DNA of 47,014 nt from Bacillota bacterium (GCA_012512055.1 JAAZEW010000152.1:1-47014); one strand, 5' to 3'; counted from the stretch's first letter, positions 1 through 8,977 are shown. The notes: generated by a model from the letters alone, not told the origin. Made by a program: numbers and translations.

Positions 1-227
1 ATCTCATCTGCAAGATCCACATCAAAACCAATAAGGTTACCCTTTTCATCTCTGTACTCCATGGGAGGAAAGGCGTCATCCACGCCTATTCTGATGACAC
101 CTGCTGCCTTCACCTTTTCCAACGAACCGTCGCTTGACGCGCCCAAAACCACACTACTCGCCATCAATACAGCAGTAACCACCGTAATCAGCACAATCTG
201 TGACAATCTTCTCGATTTCTTTGCCAT
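1..227 (-). CDS. Amino-acid ABC transporter substrate-binding protein, 5' part only
   Basis: The gene runs off the left edge, so only about the first 75 residues are visible. They show a lysine/arginine start (MAKKSRR), a hydrophobic signal segment (about residues 10-28) and then the first beta strand of a family 3 extracellular solute-binding protein: VIRIGVDDAFPPMEY, then GFDVDLADE. That pattern is typical of polar amino-acid binding proteins, which deliver substrate to a membrane permease and ATPase probably encoded beyond the edge. The ATG has a GAGGAGG ribosome site 8 bases upstream. It lies directly downstream of a T-box leader, so it is probably induced when one aminoacyl-tRNA is scarce. 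The ligand is inferred only from the T-box specifier (histidine is likeliest). Confidence 0.85.
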   Translation of the reverse strand, partial: MAKKSRRLSQIVLITVVTAVLMASSVVLGASSDGSLEKVKAAGVIRIGVDDAFPPMEYRDEKGNLIGFDVDLADE

Positions 228-308
228 AATAATTGCCTCCTCACTTCTTTACCTTCTCTTGGTTTCTACTTTGCACGTGTCTTTGTGTGCTGCATCAGAC
301 CTTTGGAC

Positions 309-347
309 AAAAAAACACCTCTCGCCCCATACAAGGGACGAGAGGTG
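309..347 (-). terminator. T-box attenuator hairpin
   Basis: A perfect nine-base stem, CACCTCTCG paired with CGAGAGGTG, is followed on the minus strand by a run of seven T. The 5' arm of this hairpin directly follows the T-box sequence, as expected for the terminator and antiterminator pair. Confidence 0.9.
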
Positions 348-728
348 ACTCCCGTGGTCCCACCCTAATTGGCTACCCATTTTCTTTTCGATCGGGCAAC
401 CCACTCATGTCCGGTACGGCACACTGTCCCGAGTGGACTCATGTGATTATACCTCCCCGCAGTAACGGGCGGGACCCGTCAAAGCCTACTCCCATCATAG
501 AGTCATTATGGCATTTCCCCACCACATGACCTAGTTTCGGTTTGCGCTCCGGGGTGTGTTTCAACCGGCGCTTTGTGCCAGGCTCTCACCGTCCCCGGCT
601 CGCTTAGACCCTCCATCCGGCCTACTTATCCCCGTCATAGCTTTTTCTTATCATTACACTCGGTCTTATCGTCTTCACCCTGTAAACTCTTTGGCCTGCG
701 CAGGCTTGCATTCAGGATGTTCCGATTT
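309..728 (-). promoter_or_regulatory. T-box leader (tRNA-sensing riboswitch), probably His-specific
   Basis: Read on the minus strand, the leader has the T-box sequence AGGGTGGGACCACGGG at 366-351 (canonical AGGGTGGNACCGCG), followed at once by a terminator hairpin with a T run. Upstream are Stem I hallmarks: an AGTA of the loop-E motif inside GATAAGTAGG, the GGTGAGAGCC segment, and the 3' specifier side GAAACACACCCCGGAG at 562-547. Placing the codon one base after GAA gives CAC (His) at 558-556; ACA (Thr) is the main alternative. The leader controls the binding-protein gene at 227, so uncharged tRNA would permit read-through and transporter expression. T-box identity is firm from the motif and the terminator; the amino-acid assignment is tentative. 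Confidence 0.9.
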
Positions 729-734
729 ACGGAT

Positions 735-763
735 ACTCTAGCACGGCTTACCAGACTTGTCAA
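735..763 (-). promoter_or_regulatory. Sigma-A-type promoter of the T-box transcript
   Basis: A TTGACA box (763-758) and a TAGAGT box (740-735) are separated by exactly 17 bases, which puts the start near 728. The stop codon TGA of the upstream GH13 gene lies inside the TTGACA box, so the two units are packed with no spacer. Confidence 0.75.
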
Positions 764-2958
764 GGACTCTTTGGAAAATTATTCGCAACTAATACACAGG
801 CCTCGCCCGGACCCAGTTCAAAAACCCCGAGTCTCCCGCCTGAGACTTCATTTGACCGGCCTGTGAAAACGTCAACAAAGACCGTGCCGTCACTGACATT
901 GTCCACAGCAAGGTCTACCGACACACCCGTATCCCCTGCACATACCGCCACAACAACAACCTGCCCGCCATAAACACGGGAAAAAGCTAAAGTTCGTGTA
1001 GGATCATCCGCCAATAGCCAGCGCATGTTCCCGCGCCTCAGTGCAATATTGCTCTTCCGAAGGCGGATCAGGCCTTTATATAGCTTGAGAAGCTCTCGAT
1101 CCTGTTCAGGTTCATCCCAGATCATTGTCCCACGGCATCCCGGATCTTTAGAACCCCTCATCCCGACTTCGTCACCATAATAAACTATAGGTGCGCCGGG
1201 GTATGTCATCTGGAAAACGATTGCAGGTATCATCCGCGTCTTGTTTCCGCGAAACGCAGTGCACACTCGCTCTGTGTCATGGCTTCCTAAGAGGTTCAGA
1301 AGTGCCATTGACGCAACGTCCGGATAGTCCGCTCTTGCGGACTCAAGCCTCCTCACCAAATCCGAGGCCTTGCAGGTTTTCCGTGCAAAAAAGTCCAGAA
1401 CTGCGTCACGGAACACGTAATTCATTACTGCATCAAACTGATCCCCCTGAAGCCACGCACTTCCGTTATGCCAAATCTCACCGACGATATATGCGTCAGG
1501 ATTGATCCCCTTGACATGCTCACGAAATTCTCTCCAGAAAAAGTGGCCGATTTCGTTGGGAACATCCAGCCGCCACCCGTCAATCCCTAACTCCATCCAG
1601 TATGTGACTACATCCAAAATGTATCTGCGCACTTCCGGATTTTCCATGTTAAGCTGGGGAAGGTCGGGAAATCCCCACCAAGCCTCATAATTGGGTTTCG
1701 GTGACCTCTGAATTGGGAAATCATGAATATGGTACCAGTCCACGTAACGGGAATCTCGCCCTTTCTTCACAATATCCTGAAACGCCCAGAAGTTGTATCC
1801 TGTGTGATTGAAGACCCCGTCTAGGATAACCTTGATTCCAGCAGCGTGAAGAGCTGACAGCATTTCTTTGAACTTGTCCAGGCTGCCAAAACTCGGATCA
1901 ATCGTCTTGTAGTCGGACGTATCGTATTTGTGATTTGAAGGCGCCTCAAAAATGGGGTTGAACCAGATTGCAGTAATCCCGAGCTCCTCAAGGTAGGGAA
2001 TATTATCGATGACTCCCTGGAAGTCGCCGCCGAAGAAATTACCTGTTGTCGGAGTTCCTCCCCAGCTACGAACAGCAAATGGATCATTTGCCGGGTCGCC
2101 GTTTGCAAACCGATCAGGAAATACCTGATAAAACACGGCATCCTTCACCCATTCCGGGGTCTGAAACACAGAAAAACCGGTGAGGTCCAGCTCAAACCAG
2201 TCGTTCGCGCCGGGTTCATCCCTGCTTACGCCTGCGGACGAGTACCAAAGCCTCGCATCACCGTCTTCCAGCTCAAATCGATAACATAGAAGTCCATAGG
2301 ATGCAGGAATCACAGTCCGGTAATACGTGAAGCCCCCGACAGTTGCATAAGGCTCCATAGGAACGCTTCCTCTGACGCCGGCCGGTGCCTGGCTGTCACA
2401 ACCGTCAGTGCAACCCTCGTCACTGAAGAGGCTCAACGCATATTCCATCCGCACTTTCTCAACGTCAGATGCCCTTGTCCTAAGTCTTATTGCAACGGTC
2501 GTGCTGCTTTCACGTTCGACGTAGGGGGAGGCATTCTCGTGCCGGAGGGCTTCAGCCACTATCTGACCGTCTCCCGTGCTGCACTCGGCTTTCAGCAACT
2601 CGTTATCACCCACTATGATGACGGAATTTCGCCCCCCATAACCGTCATCACGGAACTCCTCTGCTTTCATGTCTGTCACCCACACCGTCCCATCCACGAC
2701 AAACTTGTACTGGTGTTCACCTTGAGGTAGCCTCAGCACTACCTTCCATGTGCCGTCTCCGTCCGTATCTTCCATAGGCGTGGCAGATACGCTCCAATTG
2801 TTGAATGTCCCTGCCAAGCAGACAGTTCTCACAGGACGTCCGGGCATGAATGTAAACTCTACCTCAAAAGCCTTGCTGTCCGCCGGCAGACTCAGAGAGA
2901 AAACAACGATCATCAGTATACTATATACAAAGACGTTCCGCATGACAGCTTTGGACAT
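760..2958 (-). CDS. Secreted GH13 alpha-glucan hydrolase (neopullulanase/cyclomaltodextrinase type)
   Basis: This 732-residue protein should hydrolyse alpha-1,4 (and possibly alpha-1,6) bonds in starch fragments outside the membrane. Residues 1-29 look like a signal peptide. Residues 30-115 form a CBM48/AMPK-type glycan-binding fold (AGTFNNWS, GEHQYKFVVDG). A second beta domain follows, then the catalytic barrel from YQVFPDRFANGD at about 277. The four GH13 regions are present: DGVFNH at 380-385, GWRLDVPNE with nucleophile D465, VGEIW with acid E494, and SHD with D561. The start is the ATG at 2958, preceded by GGAGGTCAGGAAT; a longer frame reaches 3018 but lacks a ribosome site and would hide the signal peptide. 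It lies 150 bases behind the GH57 gene and is probably co-transcribed. The exact substrate cannot be read from the sequence. Confidence 0.93.
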   Translation of the reverse strand: MSKAVMRNVFVYSILMIVVFSLSLPADSKAFEVEFTFMPGRPVRTVCLAGTFNNWSVSATPMEDTDGDGTWKVVLRLPQGEHQYKFVVDGTVWVTDMKAEEFRDDGYGGRNSVIIVGDNELLKAECSTGDGQIVAEALRHENASPYVERESSTTVAIRLRTRASDVEKVRMEYALSLFSDEGCTDGCDSQAPAGVRGSVPMEPYATVGGFTYYRTVIPASYGLLCYRFELEDGDARLWYSSAGVSRDEPGANDWFELDLTGFSVFQTPEWVKDAVFYQVFPDRFANGDPANDPFAVRSWGGTPTTGNFFGGDFQGVIDNIPYLEELGITAIWFNPIFEAPSNHKYDTSDYKTIDPSFGSLDKFKEMLSALHAAGIKVILDGVFNHTGYNFWAFQDIVKKGRDSRYVDWYHIHDFPIQRSPKPNYEAWWGFPDLPQLNMENPEVRRYILDVVTYWMELGIDGWRLDVPNEIGHFFWREFREHVKGINPDAYIVGEIWHNGSAWLQGDQFDAVMNYVFRDAVLDFFARKTCKASDLVRRLESARADYPDVASMALLNLLGSHDTERVCTAFRGNKTRMIPAIVFQMTYPGAPIVYYGDEVGMRGSKDPGCRGTMIWDEPEQDRELLKLYKGLIRLRKSNIALRRGNMRWLLADDPTRTLAFSRVYGGQVVVVAVCAGDTGVSVDLAVDNVSDGTVFVDVFTGRSNEVSGGRLGVFELGPGEACVLVANNFPKSP

Positions 2959-3082
2959 ATTCCTGACCTCCGGTCCGGCACACGCTTTGCAATCCCCATG
3001 CAAACCCGGGGGCTCCACGCCCTGAGACCCTTGGCCTCTTCTTACCTACAACCCCCGGGCATTACAGCATGAGGGGAAACCG

Positions 3083-3107
3083 GGCTATCCCCGAACGGGG
3101 CTTAGCC
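3083..3107 (-). terminator. Hairpin behind the GH57 gene, weak terminator or mRNA stabiliser
   Basis: The stem GGCTA/TAGCC encloses CCCC/GGGG with a four-base loop, starting two bases after the GH57 stop codon. There is no T run, so partial attenuation or 3'-end protection within a GH57-GH13 message is likelier than full termination. Confidence 0.4.
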
Positions 3108-3108
3108 T

Positions 3109-6100
3109 TCACTCCTCAGAACCATACACCATTGGCACTTCAGCCAATTTGCCGGCATTTATGTCATAAGCTCCTAAAATCTCCTCCTGAGTCATTCCCA
3201 ACGGAGCCAGGAGATCCAGGACATTTGGATCGACGTGTGAATCGTGTCCGCCTCCAAGCCTCCACTCTTGCGCAGTCTCCTGGACTTCCCTCGCCCTGAG
3301 GTTCCCGGTGGCAGCATAACCTTCCTGGCTTAGTATGAATACCTGGTACCCCCAATGGGGTTCCGGCATACCCAGAACCGATTTGGGCACATGGATGGAG
3401 ATAACGTTGTTCAGAGTATCCACGCTTACTCTAACCGCTCCATCAAGTTCTCTTCCGTCAGGTGTGAATATCCGCTGCATCCAGCCTTCCGTCCAAATAG
3501 CGTACTCCCATGCGCATTCCGGCGAAAATGTCACGTTCCTTCCACCAAGAGCGTCAGTCTCTCCTCTACCGGGCTTGCCGTCGGTGTCAATGTAAATGTC
3601 GATGGTTTGCAGGGATACTCCAATCGGCGAGTTCCATGGATTCGTAATCTCAGCCGCAAACTCGACTTGGAACACAATTTCATCCTGTACGTCCAGCACT
3701 TCAAAGGACAACATGTCAAACACGCCCGGTGTGAACACCTGGCTTAGCGGGTATGTATATGTGCCCGGGCCGTAGTCATCACCTTGCGGATCATCCCACC
3801 TAAACAGGGTCGTTCCTCGGACAACTTCAGGCACCCTGACTGCACAGGGGCCTTCGCAAGGAATCATGTCCACATTGCGCCCATCTTGTGAAGCGACTGC
3901 AGCAATGCTCACAACATCCCCGGGCCTTAGATTGATATCTGCAAACGGTAGCTGTATCTCAATGGTCTGGTTCACGCCTGATGCCGTTACAGGCCTTGCG
4001 TCAACCCACGCTTCATTACCGTCAGCGAACGCAAGTTGTGCTTTCCCTGTGCCGGGCCCGGCTACCTTGCCAAAATCCACCAGCATCTCAGTGCCGGGAG
4101 AAAACCCGACTACTGTCGCATCAGGGCCTTCCCTGCTCCACCTTGGCATGCTGTTCTGTTCCATCCGCCTGGGATTGGCAAGATACAAAGCCACTGCCAA
4201 ATCAGTTCCATAGACGTCTTTCAGCCCGCCTCTGATATCTATACGAACGTAGAGGTTTTCTGCGTCGACTCCCAGCCACAAGGCGCGCAGGATGTTCATC
4301 TCCTCCCCGCCGGGGAGCGTTGCAGCCTCCTGCTTGAAGTAGAGAGCGGCTTCGTTCCACTCACCTGCCTGGATTATGCCATCAACTTCCATTTCTCTCA
4401 TGAAATCCTTCATCTTCGCATTGGGCACTGCAGGCTCCTTCGGGATGATCGGCATGTAAAGGTATCCCGGCACCTGCCGGCCTATATATGAGTAGACATT
4501 CTGCAAATGAATCCGGAAAAGCTCGTCAAAGGCATGATCTTGCCCGGAATCCTGGTCATCCCCGTACCACCAGAACCAATCACTGCCTTCGGCTGCGTAA
4601 AACTCATCCCACGCTTTCTCAAGCGCGTCCGCCTCCTTCGCGTCCAACTTTCGCGCAGCCGCTTCCTGAGTATAGTCAGCCAGAGTTCTTCTGGCTTTAG
4701 CCAGGTAATCCCAGGCTCTGTTCTCCTCGGTTTCACCTATCCATGTCTCAAGATTGCTGTCGATCCACGATCCTGTGTAAAGCTTCGGGATCTTTGCCGT
4801 AGCCGGATGCTCTTTCAGGAATTCACTTACTGTCACAGTTTTGAATCCGGGATCTTGGTCAAGCATCGTATAGAGGGCATGGAGGAACTCCTTGCCGTCA
4901 TTCTCGTAGTATTCCCAGCAGTTTTCTCCGTCAAGGGCAATAGTCACAATGTGCGGGCCCGGCTCGCCTGACAAGTCGCGTTCAACTTTCCGTAAATACT
5001 CCATGAAATCCAGGGCAGCAGCCGTGCCATTCATTCCCGAGTAACTGAACCCAACCTTATCAGACAACACAATGTCCCTGAACAGAATTGCAACTGCCTT
5101 CCCGTCCTCTTCAACGAGATAGGGTTTGTACAGAAGATCCGGACGCGCTACGTTCCCTGCACTGTCTCGCAGGCTTATCCCCAGAGACCGCGCAAGTATC
5201 CCTTCACTTGATACCATCCACTCAAATCCTGCATCATGGACAAGCCCTACAATATCCTGGCCTACGGCTTGCTCAGAAGGCCATAGCCCTTTGGGTTTCC
5301 TCGCGAAATGATCCTCATATGATTTGATTGCCATCCGGAGTTGCGCTTCCACGTCCACAGGATGTGCAAACGGCTCTCCGGGAAGCTCCAGGTTGGGACT
5401 GGCAATCCGTGCAAGGTTTACATCGTAAAGGAGCGGCATAATCGGATGATAAAACGGAGTCGTAGTCACTTCAATTTGCCCTCTATCCTGCATCTCCTTA
5501 TGAAGTGGAATGACTTTCCCCACGATTTCCAGGTGTTTGTCTAAGACTTGCTGTTTCTCATGTTCAGTGAAGCCTGCGCCCTTCTTAACAAGGGCTTGAA
5601 TAGCCGCGTCTTCCTCGATGAAATCAGGATCCAACCAGGCGAGGTTGAACCACACCTGCAAGTCCCTGAAGTCGTCTTCCGTGTATTTCTCTATCGCCTC
5701 TGCAATTCCGCTGTCTGAGACGACCTCTCCCCTTTTCTGAAGAAGCTGCCAGTACCTTGAATACCTTTTTATCATGCGCTCCCAATTTGCGTCAAAAAAC
5801 CTTCTCAGGATGAACTCCTTGTCTTCCCTTGTCAGCTCAGACGCAGGTTTCTCGCTGAGAATCAACTGAATATCCTTTGCTCCTGCTTCGTATTCATCCA
5901 ATTGAAGAATCAATGAAGGAACATAATTGAATCCCAAACGCACATTGGGATAATCCTTTAGAATCGCAACCATGTCACAGTAATCCTTTGCCGCGTGCAT
6001 CCTGACCCACGGCATCATATACAATCCAGTCGCAGTGTTCTTGTAAAAAGGCTGATGGTTATGCCAGATAAGCGCCACATACAATGGCTCGTCTTGAGCT

Positions 6101-6180
6101 GTCGCCGATATGGACGCTAACCCCATCACAGTCGCCACAAGCAACACAAGTGCCGGAGCCCTCAAAATCCATCCTTTCAT
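3109..6180 (-). CDS. Secreted GH57 alpha-amylase/amylopullulanase-like glycoside hydrolase
   Basis: The 1023-residue protein begins with a signal peptide (about residues 1-29, ending ASISATAQD). GH57 signatures follow in order: HNHQPF at 40-45, the PFYHPIMPLL segment near 242, GLWPSEQ with the likely nucleophile E303, WMVSSEG near 321, and IALDGENCWEYY with the likely acid/base D417. After the catalytic part (to about 600) come two beta-sandwich regions. The second (YGPGTYTYPLS, IDIYIDTDG) resembles the C-terminal domain of glucodextranase-type and bacterial amylopullulanases and may bind glucan or the envelope. The start has AAGGAGG about 10 bases upstream. It is probably transcribed with the GH13 gene behind it. 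Substrate choice (amylose, pullulan or both) is inferred from family only. Confidence 0.93.
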   Translation of the reverse strand: MKGWILRAPALVLLVATVMGLASISATAQDEPLYVALIWHNHQPFYKNTATGLYMMPWVRMHAAKDYCDMVAILKDYPNVRLGFNYVPSLILQLDEYEAGAKDIQLILSEKPASELTREDKEFILRRFFDANWERMIKRYSRYWQLLQKRGEVVSDSGIAEAIEKYTEDDFRDLQVWFNLAWLDPDFIEEDAAIQALVKKGAGFTEHEKQQVLDKHLEIVGKVIPLHKEMQDRGQIEVTTTPFYHPIMPLLYDVNLARIASPNLELPGEPFAHPVDVEAQLRMAIKSYEDHFARKPKGLWPSEQAVGQDIVGLVHDAGFEWMVSSEGILARSLGISLRDSAGNVARPDLLYKPYLVEEDGKAVAILFRDIVLSDKVGFSYSGMNGTAAALDFMEYLRKVERDLSGEPGPHIVTIALDGENCWEYYENDGKEFLHALYTMLDQDPGFKTVTVSEFLKEHPATAKIPKLYTGSWIDSNLETWIGETEENRAWDYLAKARRTLADYTQEAAARKLDAKEADALEKAWDEFYAAEGSDWFWWYGDDQDSGQDHAFDELFRIHLQNVYSYIGRQVPGYLYMPIIPKEPAVPNAKMKDFMREMEVDGIIQAGEWNEAALYFKQEAATLPGGEEMNILRALWLGVDAENLYVRIDIRGGLKDVYGTDLAVALYLANPRRMEQNSMPRWSREGPDATVVGFSPGTEMLVDFGKVAGPGTGKAQLAFADGNEAWVDARPVTASGVNQTIEIQLPFADINLRPGDVVSIAAVASQDGRNVDMIPCEGPCAVRVPEVVRGTTLFRWDDPQGDDYGPGTYTYPLSQVFTPGVFDMLSFEVLDVQDEIVFQVEFAAEITNPWNSPIGVSLQTIDIYIDTDGKPGRGETDALGGRNVTFSPECAWEYAIWTEGWMQRIFTPDGRELDGAVRVSVDTLNNVISIHVPKSVLGMPEPHWGYQVFILSQEGYAATGNLRAREVQETAQEWRLGGGHDSHVDPNVLDLLAPLGMTQEEILGAYDINAGKLAEVPMVYGSEE

Positions 6181-6199
6181 GGCTTAGCGTTACCTCCTT

Positions 6200-6562
6200 A
6201 CATCTTTGCACTCCAGGCTTACCCCTCAGCGGCAAGCCTGCACCACTCCTCAGCAGCACGCCTGCTTTATTCCCTAAATAGATCACCATAAGTGATCGCC
6301 GGTTCCAGAAAGTGTACGTACCGTGCGGGGCCACCCAAGACCTCGGGAAACGAGCGAAAACTAATGAGCTCATACTTAGGAGCAAGCATGGATTACCACC
6401 CAGCAGCGAGCCTACGTTATTCCCTAACAGTAAGCCTACGTTATTCCCTGGCAGCAAGCCTAGGTGACTCCTCAGCAACACGCCTACGTCATTCCCCAGC
6501 AGTAAGCTTGGGTTACCACCGGGCGGCAGACCCAGGTTTTTCCTCAACGGCAGGCCCGGGTT
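6200..6562 (-). repeat. Degenerate 24-bp tandem repeat in the GH57 leader, interrupted by an O element
   Basis: On the minus strand the unit reads like TGCTGCCAGGGAATAACG followed by TAGGCT, 24 bases, with about eight units between 6562 and 6381 and about three more between 6272 and 6200. The two blocks are separated by the O element at 6273-6380. Because 24 is a multiple of three, one frame stays open and would give octapeptides of the form NxGLLxGN, but that frame has no ribosome site and overlaps the GH57 start. The array lies between the promoter near 6660 and the GH57 start, inside the probable 5' leader. Confidence 0.75.
6273..6380 (+). mobile_element. O element, short form (copy O-A)
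   Basis: This 108-bp non-coding element starts CCTAAATAGATCACCAT and ends GAGCTCATACTTAGG, so the outermost bases form an imperfect inverted repeat (CCTAA..TTAGG). It shares its ends and core (GTACGTACCGTGCGGGG) with the copies at 14384 and 45330 but lacks about 90 bp lying between two direct copies of that core there. It is the empty-site reference for the N insertions in the other copies. It encodes nothing. Confidence 0.8.
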
Positions 6563-6623
6563 ACGCCTTAGCCGGAGCATATTCACAGCCGGTAAGATGT
6601 CAGTGCATCAAATATAGCCAAAC

Positions 6624-6635
6624 ATAGCGCGCTAT
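6624..6635. promoter_or_regulatory. Perfect 12-bp palindrome, candidate operator
   Basis: ATAGCGCGCTAT is a perfect palindrome about 20-30 bases downstream of the predicted GH57 transcription start. Its CG-centred symmetry suits a dimeric repressor such as a LacI-family sugar regulator, but no such regulator is encoded in the window. Confidence 0.35.
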
Positions 6636-6658
6636 AACGTTGTAGTATCAACAAGAAT

Positions 6659-6688
6659 ATTATCACATTTCCATAGTCTGCATGTCAA
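6659..6688 (-). promoter_or_regulatory. Promoter for the GH57-GH13 unit
   Basis: TTGACA (6688-6683) and GATAAT (6664-6659) are 18 bases apart on the minus strand. This would give a leader of about 470 bases before the GH57 start, containing the palindrome, the 24-bp array and the O element. Confidence 0.55.
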
Positions 6689-6741
6689 GGACAAGTCTGT
6701 AACGGCCCGGTCGGCTCATGGCAGTATCACATTATAGAAGA

Positions 6742-6768
6742 GTGCCCGGGCCGTTAAAGCCCGGGCAC
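6742..6768 (-). terminator. Terminator hairpin of the 5'-nucleotidase gene
   Basis: A perfect 10-bp GC-rich stem, GTGCCCGGGC with GCCCGGGCAC and a seven-base loop, lies about 35 bases after the stop codon and is followed by a T-rich stretch (TCTTCT). Confidence 0.65.
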
Positions 6769-6801
6769 ACATTAATCCTAACCTGCGACCCATACATAAG
6801 A

Positions 6802-8337
6802 TTACTTCGCGACTATCCTTCCTTCAATCCCGGGAGATACTTTACCTAACCGCCCAACGTAGGCGGCAAATACGTTGCGAAGCATCTCACCTGATGAGAA
6901 AATCACCTTGCACTCCTTAAGCATGTCGTACCCGTCTCCGCCTGCAGCAACAAAATCGTTTGTGGCGACTGTGTATACCCGCTTCTCGTCCAGTGGCTTG
7001 TTGTCCACTGATACGGACACCACCCGCTCCCCGGGAGCTTTGGCAGGATCAAACTCAAACAACAAGCCGGACACCTGTAGAAATGCGCCGAGCTGATTTG
7101 GATACTCACTGACAGATCGCTCCAACGCGGCTTTGATGTCAGCCCCCGTGACCTCCATTACCACAAGGGTGTTATCGAACGGCAAGACAGTAAACACATC
7201 CCCCACCGTGATGGGCCCTGCCTTAACGGAGGCTCGAATTCCGCCGCCGTTAGTCAGAGCAATATCGGCAGCACCCGCCTCACGCATCACATCTGCCACA
7301 AGGTTCCCGAGATTAGTCTCTCTCGTCCTGACGTTTGCACGCTCTCCGTCAAGAGCGACAGCCGCCTCGCCGATGACCTCCGAAAGCTTCACCTCGAGTT
7401 CCTTGTTATAGGTCCTGATGATTTCGCCTATCCTGCTGTCTTCCACAACATCAGGCCCACAAGGAATCAGAGCGCCTGCGTAGTCAGTGATTTTCCCGTT
7501 TTCATAACTTACTTCGAGACTGCCGAGGGATTCTGCGTGTTCACCTGATTGGACTATTACTGTGTTTGCAACCAGCTCAGGTCTGTCCAATTTCGTATGG
7601 CTATGTCCGCCGACGATAATATCAATCCCCGGAACCTTGCTGGCAAGTAACCTGTCATCATCGTACCCGATGTGAGTGAGCCCAATCACCAGGTCCACGT
7701 TCTCATAGTCTCGAAGGTATGGAACCATCCAGCTTGAAATTCTTATTGGATCGAGGAATTCCAGACCCTCGACATTCTTCGGGTGTGTCACTGTAGGCGT
7801 ATCAGTCGGAGTCAGGCCGAATATGCCTATTCTCTTTCCGCCGACAGGCAGGATTAGCGCACCGGGAAAAAGTGTACGCCTGCTGTTTGCCTGGATTGTG
7901 TTGGCTGAGAGAAATGTGAAATCCGCTTCTTCAGCCCTCTTAAGCAATACAGACTGTCCATAGTTGAACTCGTGGTTGCCTATGGCCATGGCATCGACGC
8001 CAATGGCTTCCAAGGCTTCCACCATAGGCACGCCTTCGAACAGATTAACAATGTTGGTTCCATGAAGTGCGTCCCCTGCATTCAAAATGATTACGCTTCC
8101 CGCCTTCTCTCCGACGATATCTTGTACGAGCGTTGCCAGTTTAATCATTCCACCGACAAGTACATCAGAATCCGCCGCTTTGGAAGACTCCAGCCTGCCA
8201 TGAATATCGTTCATGTAAAGAATGACGATCTCATTCTCATCTGCAGCCGCCACACATACGGGCGCGACGCAAACCACCATCATTACGACTGCAAGAATCA
8301 GTAAGCGGAGATTGCTTTTCCTTGGCACCCTCAACAT
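6802..8337 (-). CDS. Secreted bifunctional UDP-sugar hydrolase/5'-nucleotidase (UshA family)
   Basis: The 511-residue protein carries a signal peptide (about residues 1-31), a two-metal calcineurin-like phosphoesterase domain and a C-terminal 5'-nucleotidase domain. Metal motifs are visible in order: YMNDIHG with D44 and H46, NAGDALHG, IGNHEFNYG and GGHSHT. The C-terminal substrate domain shows TNGGGIR, PFDNTL, FLQVSG and TNDFVAAGGDGY. It should dephosphorylate nucleotides outside the membrane so that nucleosides and phosphate can be taken up. The start is the ATG at 8337 with GGGAGGG seven bases upstream; an in-frame TTG at 8352 is less likely because it overlaps that site. It is transcribed alone and ends in a terminator hairpin. 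Confidence 0.93.
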   Translation of the reverse strand: MLRVPRKSNLRLLILAVVMMVVCVAPVCVAAADENEIVILYMNDIHGRLESSKAADSDVLVGGMIKLATLVQDIVGEKAGSVIILNAGDALHGTNIVNLFEGVPMVEALEAIGVDAMAIGNHEFNYGQSVLLKRAEEADFTFLSANTIQANSRRTLFPGALILPVGGKRIGIFGLTPTDTPTVTHPKNVEGLEFLDPIRISSWMVPYLRDYENVDLVIGLTHIGYDDDRLLASKVPGIDIIVGGHSHTKLDRPELVANTVIVQSGEHAESLGSLEVSYENGKITDYAGALIPCGPDVVEDSRIGEIIRTYNKELEVKLSEVIGEAAVALDGERANVRTRETNLGNLVADVMREAGAADIALTNGGGIRASVKAGPITVGDVFTVLPFDNTLVVMEVTGADIKAALERSVSEYPNQLGAFLQVSGLLFEFDPAKAPGERVVSVSVDNKPLDEKRVYTVATNDFVAAGGDGYDMLKECKVIFSSGEMLRNVFAAYVGRLGKVSPGIEGRIVAK

Positions 8338-8708
8338 ATACGACCCTCCCAAATAAGTTCTTTGAAGCCTACATTACTTATTCTCCGAAGGCCATTTTTT
8401 CCCTTCATAGGTTTCCTTCTCCATTGATCTAAAGCGCTCGCGCAACACTCGCGCAACGCTCGCGCCTCTCATTGTTGCGGCATTTCCCGGGACTGTAATG
8501 GCCAACAGGATCTTTCTACCTGCCCGGCTTAGCCTGACTCAGAAGCTAACAGTGCCGGCCCGGCGCAATAGGAGAAACCGTTTCAAATCATAAAATCGGA
8601 GTATAAGGTAACGTGAGAATCAAACAGGAAGTTGGGAAAAAACTTACGCAGCAGATCAGTGGTGAATCAGCGGCCGATAAGCCGATAAGTGGATCAGTGG
8701 TAGATAAA
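8338..8708. other. Intergenic region with short direct repeats
   Basis: This stretch between the 5'-nucleotidase start and the tRNA holds no gene I can support. It contains an 11-bp tandem repeat (CTCGCGCAACA and CTCGCGCAACG plus a third partial unit, 8437-8465). Next to the tRNA it holds paired direct repeats (GATCAGTGGT twice, GCCGATAAG twice). The promoter of the 5'-nucleotidase gene must lie here, but I see no convincing boxes. Confidence 0.5.
8437..8465. repeat. 11-bp tandem repeat, about 2.6 units
   Basis: Two full units (CTCGCGCAACA, CTCGCGCAACG) and a partial third (CTCGCGC) follow each other without spacers in the 5'-nucleotidase upstream region. Confidence 0.7.
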
Positions 8709-8786
<78 letters not shown>

Positions 8787-8815
8787 ACAGAGACCCGTCT
8801 TTCATTGACAACGAT

Positions 8816-8844
8816 AGTATACGCGAACGACTGCCCCGTGTCAA
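8816..8844 (-). promoter_or_regulatory. Promoter of tRNA-Pro
   Basis: TTGACA (8844-8839) and TATACT (8821-8816) are separated by exactly 17 bases, about 30 bases ahead of the mature tRNA 5' end at 8786. Confidence 0.85.
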
Positions 8845-8977
8845 ACCCTCGAATTGCCTCTGTCGCTGTCCATAGCGGTATCTTGATTCAAGCTGAATTC
8901 CATGCTATCGTGAGGCAAAGGGTTTGGCAGCAAAGGAAGAACCTTTGCAGCGCGAATGAACGCGATCCAGGAAGGGT

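Noticed and set aside
6200..6562. 24-bp repeat array as a CRISPR
   Set aside because: Units follow each other without spacers and vary in sequence; no cas genes are present.
6059..6586. Open frame of 175 codons with octapeptide repeats (NxGLLxGN) on the minus strand
   Set aside because: It arises from the 24-bp tandem array, crosses an O element, overlaps the GH57 start and has no ribosome site.
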